A DNA stretch of 32,717 nucleotides from JARRRD01 sp037381085 (GCA_037381085.1 JARRRD010000049.1:1-32717); one strand, 5' to 3'. Shown: positions 1-8,444, numbered from the stretch's first letter. Notes: generated by a model from the letters alone, not told the origin. Numbers and translations: made by a program.

Positions 1-1
1 G

Positions 2-439
2 TTTATCTCCGGGGAGGAGAAGGTTATACACTATATAAAGCATTTTGCGAGGGCATTGATCTTCAGCGCAAGTCCCCCTCCCGCATCTATCGCCGCAGTG
101 GACGCGGCCCTGGACATCATCGAAAACGAACCGGAGCGCATACAAAGACTATGGACTATCACGCGGAAGATGCACGAGGGGTTCAAGTCCCTGGGTTTTG
201 AGACAGGTCCCAGTGAGACCCCGATCATTCCCATATTGGTCGGTGAAGATATGAAGGCCTTTGCGATGGTGAGGATGCTCCAGGAAGAAGGGGTATTCGC
301 AAATGTCGCGGTCAGCCCGGCCGTCGCAAACGGCAAGTCCATCATCAGAACCAGTTACATGGCCACGCATACGGATGAGCAACTCGACAAAGTTTTACAT
401 GCCTTCGAAAAAGTGGGCAAGGCCCTGGGCATAATATAA
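2..439 (+). CDS. alpha-oxoamine synthase (AONS/KBL/serine palmitoyltransferase family), C-terminal part
   Basis: The open frame enters from the left edge without a start and ends at TAA 437-439, giving about 145 residues. They match the C-terminal part of PLP-dependent alpha-oxoamine synthases: a GEEKVIHYIKHFARALIFS stretch just after where the PLP-lysine loop would lie, then SASPPPASIAAVDAALDII, and near the end a SPAVANGKSIIRTSYMATHT segment carrying the conserved arginine that binds the substrate carboxylate. Family members condense an amino acid with an acyl-CoA or acyl-ACP thioester: glycine C-acetyltransferase, 8-amino-7-oxononanoate synthase or serine palmitoyltransferase. The PLP lysine and the residues that set substrate choice lie outside the window, so the subfamily cannot be read directly. 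The TAA is followed at once by the ATG of a ceramide-synthase-like GNAT protein, which favours a serine-palmitoyltransferase role. That is inference. Confidence 0.85.
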   Translation, partial: FISGEEKVIHYIKHFARALIFSASPPPASIAAVDAALDIIENEPERIQRLWTITRKMHEGFKSLGFETGPSETPIIPILVGEDMKAFAMVRMLQEEGVFANVAVSPAVANGKSIIRTSYMATHTDEQLDKVLHAFEKVGKALGII

Positions 440-1543
440 ATGATCGAGGTCATTGAGGCCCGTAAGTCCCTCGATGACTTCATCCGCTTTCCTTTCAATC
501 TCTACCACAAGGATCCGTTGTTTGTCCCGCAGTTAAACAGGGAGATGAAGGTACATTTCTCGGCCAAGAATCCTTACTTCCACCACGCACGTGCAAAACG
601 CCTCGTCGCCCTGAAGGACGGCAGACCCGCCGGAAGAATCATCTCTTTTGTCGATGAGAGGCATAACGACTTTCATCACGAACGGACGGGCTTCTTCGGT
701 TTTTTTGAGTGCATTAATGACGCGGAAGTTTCCCGGGCACTCTTTGAGAGTGCGGAGAAGTATTTGAAAGGAGAGGGGATGGATACCATGAGAGGTCCGA
801 TGAATTTCTCTACCAACGAAGAATGCGGGTTCCTGGTCGAGGGTTTCGGTGAGCCCCCCATGATCATGATGCCCTATAATCCTCCCTACTACAATGATCT
901 TTCGGAGCAGTACGGGCTGAAGAAGGTCAAGGACCTGTTTGCATACATATACCGGGTCCGGGCGAGGCTGCCCGAAAAGGTCCACCGTGTTGCGGTTCTC
1001 ACAGAGAAGAGAGGGATGACGGTCAGACCGATAAACATGAAAAACTTCAGCGCTGAAATGGGCATTTTCAGGGAGGTATATCATTCGGCCTGGGAGAAGA
1101 ACTGGGGATTTGTTCCCATGACGGATGAGGAGCTTGAATACGCGTCCGGCAGGCTCAAACAGATCATAGTTCCCGAAATGACGCTTATAGCGGAAAAGGA
1201 TGGCGAGCCTGCAGGGTTCATGGGCCTCGTTCCGGACTTTAATTTTGTCCTCAGGCATATGAACGGGAAGCTGAACCCCCTCAGCCTCGCCATGGCACTT
1301 TATTATTCGAGAAGGATAAAGGATCTGAGGGTGATGCTTCTGGGGATCAAGAAGGAATTCAGAAACAGGGGGGTCGAAGCCCTGATGTTCAGGGAGGGAT
1401 ATAAACCCATTTTGAAGGGGAACTACAAGAGAGTTGAGTTTTCGTGGATACTTGAAGATAATATACCAGTCCAGAGGACAATCGAGATGATAGGCGGGGA
1501 GCTGTACAAAAAATACAGGATTTATGAGAAGCCGGTTTCCTGA
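440..1543 (+). CDS. GNAT-fold N-acyltransferase-like protein, candidate bacterial ceramide synthase
   Basis: This 367-aa protein starts at ATG 440, immediately after the upstream stop, so translational coupling is likely. The N-terminal third has the pattern of a known bacterial GNAT-like family: FPFNLYHKDPLFVPQL, then KNPYFHHA, GRPAGRIISFVDERH, FFGFFE, MDTMRGPMNFSTNEECGFL and PPMIMMPYNPPYY. The C-terminal half (about residues 190-330) looks like a second acyltransferase lobe with EKDGEPAGFMGLVPDFN and a GIKKEFRNRGVEALMF loop, similar to the acyl-CoA-binding loop of GNATs. Some alphaproteobacterial members are annotated 'dATP pyrophosphohydrolase', and as I recall the Caulobacter ceramide synthase bCerS belongs to this group. 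Such an enzyme would N-acylate the sphinganine or 3-ketosphinganine made by the upstream enzyme class. No signal peptide is visible. The GNAT-like family call is fairly sure; the ceramide function is inferred from similarity and context. Confidence 0.7.
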   Translation: MIEVIEARKSLDDFIRFPFNLYHKDPLFVPQLNREMKVHFSAKNPYFHHARAKRLVALKDGRPAGRIISFVDERHNDFHHERTGFFGFFECINDAEVSRALFESAEKYLKGEGMDTMRGPMNFSTNEECGFLVEGFGEPPMIMMPYNPPYYNDLSEQYGLKKVKDLFAYIYRVRARLPEKVHRVAVLTEKRGMTVRPINMKNFSAEMGIFREVYHSAWEKNWGFVPMTDEELEYASGRLKQIIVPEMTLIAEKDGEPAGFMGLVPDFNFVLRHMNGKLNPLSLAMALYYSRRIKDLRVMLLGIKKEFRNRGVEALMFREGYKPILKGNYKRVEFSWILEDNIPVQRTIEMIGGELYKKYRIYEKPVS

Positions 1544-1591
1544 CAGGCTTCATTAGAAAGGGAGGGTGACGTACGAAAGGGGATGATGATA

Positions 1592-2921
1592 ATGAGAGGG
1601 GCGAGGTGCGGATCTGGAAGAAAAGGACAATGCGGTTTATGATGCGGCGACGGGCCTTCCAAACAGGAAAATTTTTCGTGACCGGCTGAAACAGGCGCTC
1701 GCGCTTGCCAGGCGCAGGGGAAATGCGGTCGCCGTCATGTTTGTCAGCCTGGATTACCTCAAGCTGATCAATGACACGCTTGGAGAGAAATTTGGCGATC
1801 AGCTGCTCTGCACAATGGCCGACCGGCTGAGGGGCTGCCTTCGAAGGAGCGATACGGTGGCAAGGCCCGGGAGGGACGAGTTTATGATCCTCCTTCCGGA
1901 GGTCACCGATGCCGATGACGCAACCCATGTCGCCGACAAGATTTTCACCGCTCTGAATTCGACTTGCTTTCTCGGGGGGCACGAACTGTTTGTTAACGCC
2001 AGCATAGGCATCAGTGTGTATCCCGACGACGGCGATGAGGACATCTCCCTCATAAAAAACTCCTATACGGCCATGCAGCATGCGGCAGAGGCGGGGAAGA
2101 ATACATACAAATTCTTTTCGCCGGCAATGAACATAAAGTCATTCAACAGGATGGTGATCGACAACAGCCTTCGTCTAGCCCTGAGAAGGGAGGAGTTCTT
2201 CCTCCACTATCAGCCGCAGATCGATCTTCTTACAGGCCGTGTAAGCGGGTTGGAGGCCCTGGTGCGCTGGGACCGTCCGGACTTCGGCGTGGTTTATCCA
2301 AACACATTTATCCCGCTGCTGGAGGAATCCGGTCTCATCCTCCCCCTCGGCGAATGTGTCCTTCACAAGGCCTGCACACAGAACAAGTTGTGGCAGGAAG
2401 CCGGGCTGACGCCTGTCCGGGTGGCCGTGAACATCTCGGCCAGGCAGTTTCAGCAGGGTGATATAGTGTCCCTTGTCGGCCGGGTCCTGAAAGAAACAGG
2501 TCTAGGTTCGCAATTCCTGGAACTGGAACTGACGGAGAGCATTTTTATGAATAACACCGAGATTTCCGTCGAGGCGCTTCAGGCCCTCAGAAGGATGGGG
2601 GTGCACATTTCCATCGACGACTTCGGGACGGGATACTCGTCCCTTTCTTATCTTAAGTATTTCCCCATTAATAAATTGAAAATGGTCGAGCCCTTCGTCT
2701 CGTTCGTAGCAATCGACCCGAACGATGCGGTTATCGCAAGGGCGATTGTGGCAATGGCACACAGCCTGAACATGAAGGTGATCGCGGAAGGAGTTGAAAG
2801 AGAAGAGCACCTGGAATTTCTCCGCTCTCTTGAATGTGACGAACTCCAGGGAAACATCTTCAGTTATCCTGTCCCCGCAGAGGATGCGGCAAGATTTCTT
2901 TCAGGCGAAAGAATGCTCTAA
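1592..2921 (+). pseudogene. GGDEF-EAL cyclic-di-GMP protein, 5' frameshifted and catalytically degenerate
   Basis: The frame ending at TAA 2919-2921 encodes a full GGDEF domain (from about 1635, VYDAATGLPNRKIF) and a full EAL domain. Read upstream it reaches a stop at 1593-1595 without an ATG, GTG or TTG. The only ATG in frame (1737) would remove the first part of GGDEF. An ATG at 1592 with a purine-rich stretch before it lies in another frame, so one indel at about 1595-1620 would restore a compact protein with no sensor domain. The GGDEF half is degenerate: the signature reads GRDEF and the usual DLDRFK is SLDYLK. The EAL half keeps EALVRW, NISARQF, ELTES, DDFGTGYSS and the lysine of the LKID motif, but the rest of that motif reads LKMVEP. 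If translated it might be a phosphodiesterase or a c-di-GMP binder. Decay is the likelier reading. Confidence 0.65.
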
Positions 2922-2966
2922 CTGTTTTTCAGCATGCGTAAAGAGAAGAAAGCTCCATCAGGCGGT

Positions 2967-4250
2967 TCAGGGAAATTTTTTCAGAACGGCTACCGCATTT
3001 AACCCTCCGAAGCCGAAAGAATTGGTGAGGGCAAGCCTCATTTTCTTCATGGTGACTTCTCTCACCAGAGCGATATTGCAGCAGTCGTCCCGGGGGGGAA
3101 CATTCAGAGTGGGCGGTATGATGCCTTCCTTCAGACTCATGGCGGTAAAGGCCGTTTCGAGCGATCCCGATGCCGCCAGCATGTGGCCTGTCATAGACTT
3201 CAGCGCACTGACCGGAACGCCGGGCGTGAGGTCTCCGAACACCATGGCGATGGCACCGGCCTCAGTCATGTCTCCGAGAGGGGTGGAAGTCCCGTGAGCA
3301 TTGATATAGTCGATTTCTTCCAGTCTGACCCCGGCAGCGGCGACAGCCTGTCTTACCGCCCCGGCCTCTCCTCTGATGTCAGGTCTGGTCTGGTGAAACG
3401 CATCTGTCGTATTTGCATAGCCGATTATTTCGCCGTATATGCAGGCGTTCCTTCTGACCGCAGCATCCAGTCTCTCCAATACCATGACACAGGAGCCTTC
3501 GGCTATGACGAAGCCGTCCCGGGTCCGGGTGAAAGGTCTGCTGGCTGAAAAATCTCTTATCGCGGATAACGCGCCGGCGCGGCCATATCCCTCAACGCAC
3601 AACCTGCAGATGGGGGCCTCGGAACCGCCGGAGAGCACGGGCCCTTCGTATCCGCTCCTGAGTAATCTGAACGCTTCTCCTACGGCATTAAGGCCTGAAG
3701 AGCACGCGTTTGAAATGCCGAGACAATGCCCCTTGATCCCCAGTATCCGTGCGCTGAGGGACGCGGCCATGCCGATGGTAGTAGCCGGCATGAGATAGGG
3801 GGAGAGTCTGAGAGAAAGGGAGCTTACCGCCCGCGGAGCGTTAAGGGAAGGATTTCTTGAAAGGGCATGTTCTATTGTACTTATACCGCCGCGGCTTGAG
3901 CCTATTATGATCCCCCCTGTGCCGAGATAGCCGGTGTGCCGACTTCTCACGCGGTTATGTCCGGCGGCCCCGTATCCATCGATCAGTCCGGCGTCCCCGG
4001 CAGCCATGACAGCGGCTGCCACCGCGTAATGAACGAAAGGGTCCGTACGTTTTACTTCTTTCGGCCCAATAAAAGGCAACGGATCGAAACCTCTTAATTC
4101 CCCTGCTACCCTCCAGGGGATGCGGGATGCGTCGAACCTCGTAATCGGTCCCACCCCCGTTCTGCCGGCCTTTATCGCTTCCCATGATTCATGAAAGCTA
4201 TTTCCGACAGGCGTAACCGCACCTATGCCTGTTATGACGATTCTGGTCAT
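2967..4250 (-). CDS. fabF: beta-ketoacyl-ACP synthase II (FabF-type)
   Basis: This 427-aa thiolase-fold condensing enzyme elongates acyl-ACP with malonyl-ACP in the cytoplasm. The start is at 4248-4250, with an AGG-containing ribosome site 7 nt before it. The N-terminus is typical (RIVITGIGAVTPVGNS). The catalytic residues are in place: nucleophile Cys183 in GISNACSSG, His319 in NAHGTSTPLGD, and Lys351/His356 in ALKSMTGHMLAASG. The C-terminal glycine-rich loop reads SFGFGGLNA, where FabF usually has T before NA. Length is slightly above the common 410-415 aa. It runs convergent with the GGDEF-EAL remnant and divergent from rodZ across a 108-bp AT-rich gap that must hold both promoters. It stands alone rather than in a fab cluster, so it may be a second, specialised ketosynthase, possibly tied to the lipid genes to its left. 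That link is inference. Confidence 0.85.
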   Translation of the reverse strand: MTRIVITGIGAVTPVGNSFHESWEAIKAGRTGVGPITRFDASRIPWRVAGELRGFDPLPFIGPKEVKRTDPFVHYAVAAAVMAAGDAGLIDGYGAAGHNRVRSRHTGYLGTGGIIIGSSRGGISTIEHALSRNPSLNAPRAVSSLSLRLSPYLMPATTIGMAASLSARILGIKGHCLGISNACSSGLNAVGEAFRLLRSGYEGPVLSGGSEAPICRLCVEGYGRAGALSAIRDFSASRPFTRTRDGFVIAEGSCVMVLERLDAAVRRNACIYGEIIGYANTTDAFHQTRPDIRGEAGAVRQAVAAAGVRLEEIDYINAHGTSTPLGDMTEAGAIAMVFGDLTPGVPVSALKSMTGHMLAASGSLETAFTAMSLKEGIIPPTLNVPPRDDCCNIALVREVTMKKMRLALTNSFGFGGLNAVAVLKKFP

Positions 4251-4358
4251 TGTTAACCTATCTTACCATGGATGTTTACAATTCCGGCATCGCGAAGTAT
4301 CCCATATTCTTTAAAAATAATAGATATATGTGTTATCTTAAAGAAAAATGAGGCGGGT

Positions 4359-5096
4359 TTGGCGGGAGAGATCTTAAAAAACAAGCGCGAAGAGCTGGGT
4401 CTTGGAATCCATGAAATAGCAGAATCGTTGAAGATCGGCGAAGAGTATCTTGCCGCAATAGAGAATGACGCCGTTGAAAAGCTCCCTGTACCTGTATACA
4501 CTATGGGCTATATACGGTGTTATGCAGCCTTTGTCGGCGTTGATGCGGATCCCATTGTCCAATTTTACAGAGAGCACCTGTCGCAGCCTCAGCCCTCGAC
4601 GATAATCCCAATAGCATTTTCACAAAAGAAAGGTTCCAGAGTAGGCTATCTGATTGCCGTGCTCGGGGTGGTCATCGTCGCTTTTCTGTTGTTTCCCCGC
4701 CCTCCGAGGGGGAGAAATGCCGAACCTCTGACCGGGACGCCTGTGGCGGGAAAAGCACCCGGAGGGGCACAAACCGGTTCGGCACTCGCAGAGACTGATG
4801 CCGTTCAACGCAGCGGGGAATCCGGGGCGAAGGTTGCAGCCGGCGGCCGGCATAGTTTGTCCGTTACTGCAGATGACACTACGTGGATATCCGTGACCTT
4901 CGAAAACGGCAGAAGGGAAGAGATGCTTCTTCGGCCGGGGCAGTCGCAGAACTGGTCCTTCTCCGGCAAGGCATCTCTCAAAGTAGGCAATGCCGGAGGA
5001 ATAGACATTCGTCTGGATGGAACGGACATCGGCAAACCGGGCAGTTCCGGCCAGGTGAAGAATATTACGCTTCCGGCAGCGGAAGCCGCAAAATGA
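4359..5096 (+). CDS. rodZ: RodZ-like membrane-anchored helix-turn-helix protein
   Basis: The architecture is RodZ-type: a cytoplasmic HTH_25 domain (about residues 1-70, ILKNKREELGLGIHEIAESL then YTMGYIRCYAAFVGVD), one transmembrane helix (about 95-113), a low-complexity Pro/Ala/Gly linker, and a C-terminal beta domain of the DUF4115 type (DDTTWISVTFENGRRE through SLKVGNAGGIDIRLDG). RodZ links the MreB cytoskeleton to the envelope in rod-shaped bacteria. I place the start at TTG 4359, preceded by GAGG, because the protein then begins right at the HTH domain. An ATG at 4272 in the same frame would add 29 residues unlike the family, encoded by AT-rich DNA that looks like promoter. No mreB or rodA is adjacent. 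The gene ends exactly one base before the stop of the convergent small cysteine protein. Confidence 0.82.
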   Translation: MAGEILKNKREELGLGIHEIAESLKIGEEYLAAIENDAVEKLPVPVYTMGYIRCYAAFVGVDADPIVQFYREHLSQPQPSTIIPIAFSQKKGSRVGYLIAVLGVVIVAFLLFPRPPRGRNAEPLTGTPVAGKAPGGAQTGSALAETDAVQRSGESGAKVAAGGRHSLSVTADDTTWISVTFENGRREEMLLRPGQSQNWSFSGKASLKVGNAGGIDIRLDGTDIGKPGSSGQVKNITLPAAEAAK

Positions 5097-5288
5097 TCAT
5101 CTGCCTTTAAATCCGGGGCATCCCTCGTAACCGAAACATTTAGCATTCTTTCGCATAACGCATTTTGCGTTGGTACAGATCGAAGCGGTGTCCCCGTAAA
5201 CAGCCGTCCGGCGTCCGGCAGGTGCGTCGCCCTTTTTTCTTTGTCTGTGCTGCGGAGAAACTTTTCTATCTCTCATCCGTGATGCCAT
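5097..5288 (-). CDS. small four-cysteine protein, probable metal-binding
   Basis: This 63-aa basic protein has four cysteines near the C-terminus (38, 43, 51, 57) spaced C-x4-C-x7-C-x5-C (ICTNAKCVMRKNAKCFGYEGC). The N-terminal half is rich in Lys and Arg (RKVSPQHRQRKKG). I cannot name the family. The cysteine set suggests a zinc or iron-sulfur site, and the basic tail suggests nucleic-acid contact; both are inference. Support for a real gene: an AAGGAG ribosome site 11 nt before the ATG (5286-5288), a stop (5097-5099) that directly abuts the rodZ stop with no spare base, and a clustered cysteine pattern unlikely in a random antisense frame. No other gene occupies this interval. It is divergent from tilS. 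Confidence 0.62.
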   Translation of the reverse strand: MASRMRDRKVSPQHRQRKKGDAPAGRRTAVYGDTASICTNAKCVMRKNAKCFGYEGCPGFKGR

Positions 5289-5303
5289 GACGGTTCCTGC
5301 TCC

Positions 5304-5333
5304 TTGAGCCCATGGTACTTATAATAATATAAT
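5304..5333 (+). promoter_or_regulatory. candidate sigma-70 promoter for tilS
   Basis: A TTGAGC -35 box (5304-5309) is followed after 18 nt by TATAAT (5328-5333); an overlapping TATAAT also sits at 5320-5325. The predicted transcript would begin near 5340, only about 10 nt before the tilS ATG at 5350. There is no Shine-Dalgarno sequence in that leader. Confidence 0.5.
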
Positions 5334-5349
5334 TGTAGTCGGGTTACAC

Positions 5350-6729
5350 ATGGATTTAACAGAACACGTTTCCGGAACCATTAAGAGATATGCAATGCTC
5401 AGCGGTGGAGAGACGGTTATGGCAGGATTGTCCGGTGGGCCGGACTCAGTCTGCCTCCTTCACGTCCTGGACCGGCTGAGAAAAGAGTTACGCCTGACGA
5501 TCCGCGCCCTGTACGTCAACCACAACCTCAGGCCTGCGGAGGTCCCTCTGGAGATCGAATTCTGCGGGAAACTTTGCGGGAGCCTGAAGATTGATTTTTC
5601 CGTGAAGTCGGTGGACGTCACATCTTTTGCCAGGGAACATGGTCTGAACAAACAGGAGGCGGCCCGTGAACTCAGATATTCCGCTTTTCACGAAGCGGCC
5701 CGGGAGGAGGGAGCCGACAGTATCGCGCTGGGCCATAACGCCGACGACCAGGTGGAGACCTTCATCATGAGGCTGCTAAGGGGGTCGGGGCCGAAAGGGC
5801 TTTCCGGAATTCCGGCGAAAAGGGGGAAGATCATCAGGCCTTTAATAGAGATCGAACGGGGAGAGATCGAAGAATTTCTCTTCCGGGAGAACCTCCCTTT
5901 CGTTGTAGACTCGTCCAATCTGAAAGCAGACTATCTTAGAAACAGGATACGGAAGACTCTCATCCCGGCCATGAAAGGGTTCAACCCCAATCTTACCGAA
6001 ACGATCCTGAAAAGTGTATCTGTCCTCCAGGAGGAGGAGCGATACTTCGAAGTGATCGTTACCAAGACGCTCATGAAACTGATCAGCAGGAAGACAGCGG
6101 AAAGGATCGAACTCTTCCTTGTTCCGATGGAGAACCTCGAAATAGTTGTCCTCAGAAGGGTTCTCAGGAGGGCAATCGACGAGACGGGCGGGCTGAAGGG
6201 AATAAGTTTTTCCCATATCGAGGATATTATCAAACTGATCAGGAACGGAAGTTCCGGAGACAGGCTCAACCTCCCCGGGAATGTTAGGGTTATCAGGGAG
6301 TACTCTCTTCTGGTTATGACATCCGAACCGGTCGTAAGGATAGCCTCCTACTCGCTCGATCCCCCCGGCGATGTAGTTGTCACCGGCGCGAAGGCAGTGA
6401 TCACCGCATCGTTCGAAGGGCAGATGGGCAAGGCGGGAGACGGAAAGTACTCTGTGCTTCTCGATGCCGGTAATATGTCTTTTCCCCTTGCCATACGCCC
6501 TCGAAGGAAAGGAGACTATTTCTATCCGTCCGGATTCGGCAGGAGGAAGAAACTTCAGGATTTCTTCGTCGACGAGAAGGTCCCCAGGGATGAAAGGGAC
6601 AGTATACCCGTTGTGGTCAGCGGTGATGATATCGTCTGGATTGCCGGTTACCGGTCGGATGAGAGGTTCAGGGTGACGGAGCGGACAGAAAAGTTCCTTA
6701 GACTTATAATAAGAAAAGGAAAAAATTAG
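5350..6729 (+). CDS. tilS: tRNA(Ile)-lysidine synthase TilS
   Basis: TilS is an ATP-dependent cytoplasmic enzyme that attaches lysine to C34 of the tRNA-Ile CAU anticodon, so that it reads AUA. The 459-aa protein shows the PP-loop SGGPDS at residues 28-33 (AGLSGGPDSVCLLH), the LGHNADDQVETFIMRLLRG motif near residue 122, the DSSN and YLRNRIRKTLIP stretch of the N-terminal domain, and a C-terminal TilS_C domain (RPRRKGDYFYPSGFGRRKKLQDFFVDEKVPRDERD, in two halves). Length is normal for the family with the C-terminal domain. The start is ATG 5350; no ribosome site precedes it, and a strong promoter lies so close that translation may be near-leaderless. It is followed after 16 bp by gltX, probably in the same transcript. 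Confidence 0.95.
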   Translation: MDLTEHVSGTIKRYAMLSGGETVMAGLSGGPDSVCLLHVLDRLRKELRLTIRALYVNHNLRPAEVPLEIEFCGKLCGSLKIDFSVKSVDVTSFAREHGLNKQEAARELRYSAFHEAAREEGADSIALGHNADDQVETFIMRLLRGSGPKGLSGIPAKRGKIIRPLIEIERGEIEEFLFRENLPFVVDSSNLKADYLRNRIRKTLIPAMKGFNPNLTETILKSVSVLQEEERYFEVIVTKTLMKLISRKTAERIELFLVPMENLEIVVLRRVLRRAIDETGGLKGISFSHIEDIIKLIRNGSSGDRLNLPGNVRVIREYSLLVMTSEPVVRIASYSLDPPGDVVVTGAKAVITASFEGQMGKAGDGKYSVLLDAGNMSFPLAIRPRRKGDYFYPSGFGRRKKLQDFFVDEKVPRDERDSIPVVVSGDDIVWIAGYRSDERFRVTERTEKFLRLIIRKGKN

Positions 6730-6745
6730 CACGGAGGAGGTTTTC

Positions 6746-8170
6746 TTGAGCGATAACGTACGAGTTCGTTTTGCACCCAGCCCGACGGGCTTCCTTCATA
6801 TAGGAGGCGCGAGGACGGCGCTCTTCAACTGGTTGTACGCGCGGCACGGAGGGGGGACTTTCATTCTGCGCATAGAAGATACTGACAGGACCCGTTCCAC
6901 AGGGGAATACATAGAGGCTATCGTGGAGGGGATGAAGTGGCTGGGCCTTGACTGGGACGAGGGGCCGTTCAGACAGACGGACCGGTTCGACGTCTACAGG
7001 AGTTATGCGGAGAAGCTCGTCCGGGAGGGCAAGGCATATTATTGTTATTGCTCATCGGAAGAATTGGAGACCCGGAGGAAGGAAGCCCTTGCCAGGGGTC
7101 GACTCCCGAAGTATGACGGCCGGTGCAGGACACTTAAAAAGCCTGTCCCCGGGGTGTCGCCCGTCGTGAGATTCATGATGCCTCAGGAGGGGCATACCGT
7201 TATCGACGACCTGATAAAGGGAAAGGTTGTTTTCGAAAACGGACAACTCGACGACCTCATTATCGTCCGCTCGGACGGGACGCCTACGTACAATCTGACC
7301 GTTGTTGTGGACGATGTCGACATGGGTATCACTCATGTAATCAGAGGTGACGACCACCTGAACAATACTCCGAAGCAGGTACAGATCTACCGCGCTCTCG
7401 GATATAAAGTGCCCGGGTTTGCCCATCTCCCCATGATACTCGGTGCGGACAGGACGAGACTTTCGAAGAGGCACGGGGCGACGTCGGTCACGGCATACCG
7501 GGAAATGGGATATCTTCCCGAGGCGCTTCTGAACTACCTCGTGAGGCTCGGCTGGTCTTACGGTGATCAGGAGATATTTTCAGAGGAGGAACTCATCAGG
7601 TATTTTTCATTCGACAATGTTGGAAAGGCGGCGGCGGTCTTCAATCCCGAAAAACTTCTGTGGCTCAACGGACAGTATATCATGCGCATGGCTCCGGAAA
7701 GACTTGCAGACCTTGTCATGCCTTTTCTCATGCTGGAGAAGGTAGTCAGCGAGGGACAGGCAATCGACAAGGCCTGGCTTTCGAGGGCGATCGCGACCTT
7801 GCAGGAACGTTCCCGCACATTGTTGGAACTGGCACATTCCCTCAACTATTATATTGTTGAAGACGTAGAGTATGAAGAAAAGGCCAGGGCCAAATTCCTG
7901 AACGGCAAGAGCCTCGCCTTGCTGAGCGAACTGAGAGACGAACTCGACCCGATAACGGATTTCTCGGCCGCGGAGCTGGAAAAAGTTTTCTCCGGTATGA
8001 TGGAAAAGCACGGAATAAAACTGGGTTCGCTCGCACAGCCGGTCCGCGTGGCGTTGACCGGAGGGACCGTAAGCCCCGGCATATTTGAGGTGATGGAGGT
8101 CATGGGCCGTGAAAAAACGCTGACAAGGCTCGACAGGGCGATACGGTCAATAGACCCAGGCGCTGTATGA
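6746..8170 (+). CDS. gltX: glutamate--tRNA ligase (GluRS)
   Basis: This is a class I aminoacyl-tRNA synthetase charging tRNA-Glu. The start is TTG 6746, fixed by a strong GGAGGAGG (6733-6740) 5 nt upstream. The 474-aa protein carries the HIGH-type motif PSPTGFLHIGGARTA near the N-terminus, the IEDTDRTRS motif, the HVIRGDDHLNNTPKQ segment, and the KMSKS-type loop as RLSKRHG at about residues 238-244. The C-terminal alpha-helical anticodon-binding region is present. Length is typical of bacterial GluRS. No GatCAB gene is in the window, so whether this GluRS also mischarges tRNA-Gln cannot be said. The GlnRS gene downstream argues against a need for it. The gene probably shares the tilS transcript and ends before a candidate terminator at 8248. 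Confidence 0.96.
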   Translation: MSDNVRVRFAPSPTGFLHIGGARTALFNWLYARHGGGTFILRIEDTDRTRSTGEYIEAIVEGMKWLGLDWDEGPFRQTDRFDVYRSYAEKLVREGKAYYCYCSSEELETRRKEALARGRLPKYDGRCRTLKKPVPGVSPVVRFMMPQEGHTVIDDLIKGKVVFENGQLDDLIIVRSDGTPTYNLTVVVDDVDMGITHVIRGDDHLNNTPKQVQIYRALGYKVPGFAHLPMILGADRTRLSKRHGATSVTAYREMGYLPEALLNYLVRLGWSYGDQEIFSEEELIRYFSFDNVGKAAAVFNPEKLLWLNGQYIMRMAPERLADLVMPFLMLEKVVSEGQAIDKAWLSRAIATLQERSRTLLELAHSLNYYIVEDVEYEEKARAKFLNGKSLALLSELRDELDPITDFSAAELEKVFSGMMEKHGIKLGSLAQPVRVALTGGTVSPGIFEVMEVMGREKTLTRLDRAIRSIDPGAV

Positions 8171-8247
8171 AGATGACGGCCCGTGATTTTCTGAACAACC
8201 TTTCCGGCAAGCTCTGCGTATGTTAAGGAGCAGCATCCCGAACTGGT

Positions 8248-8270
8248 AGGGCACATACCTGCCTTTTTTT
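8248..8270 (+). terminator. candidate intrinsic terminator after gltX
   Basis: A 6-bp stem AGGGCA/TGCCTT (one G-T pair, 6-nt loop) is followed by a run of T through 8270. The stem is short, so strength is uncertain. It lies 77 bp past the gltX stop and before a separate glnS promoter region. Confidence 0.4.
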
Positions 8271-8369
8271 CTCAGAATATTTGTAATTGCCGGGTATATA
8301 CAACTATGGGGCAGGAGTTCCTGATGGCGGCCGGCCGTGATCGGCCCGATTATCCGTCCGTGCGCACTC

Positions 8370-8398
8370 TTTTCGCTATCGGCTTGACATGTTAGAAT
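8370..8398 (+). promoter_or_regulatory. weak candidate promoter for glnS
   Basis: TAGAAT at 8393-8398 could be a -10 box, paired 17 nt upstream with a poor -35 (TTTTCG, 8370-8375). A perfect TTGACA at 8384-8389 sits only 3 nt before TAGAAT and has no good -10 at 17-18 nt (TGTTCA at 8407). Only one of the two arrangements can be used and neither is convincing, but this is the only promoter-like sequence between gltX and glnS. Confidence 0.28.
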
Positions 8399-8444
8399 AG
8401 GAGTGCTGTTCAGAGAGGGCATTACAGAGAAGGGAGCTTCAGTA

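Noticed and set aside
2922..2966. Bidirectional terminator between the GGDEF-EAL remnant and fabF
   Set aside because: Only a short T-run, no convincing stem.
5842..6732. Minus-strand open frame of 296 aa opposite tilS
   Set aside because: tilS is unmistakable in this interval; the antisense frame has no recognisable motifs.
8167..8226. 19-codon plus-strand frame overlapping the gltX stop (ATGA)
   Set aside because: Too short to judge, no conservation can be seen, and the start overlap can arise by chance.
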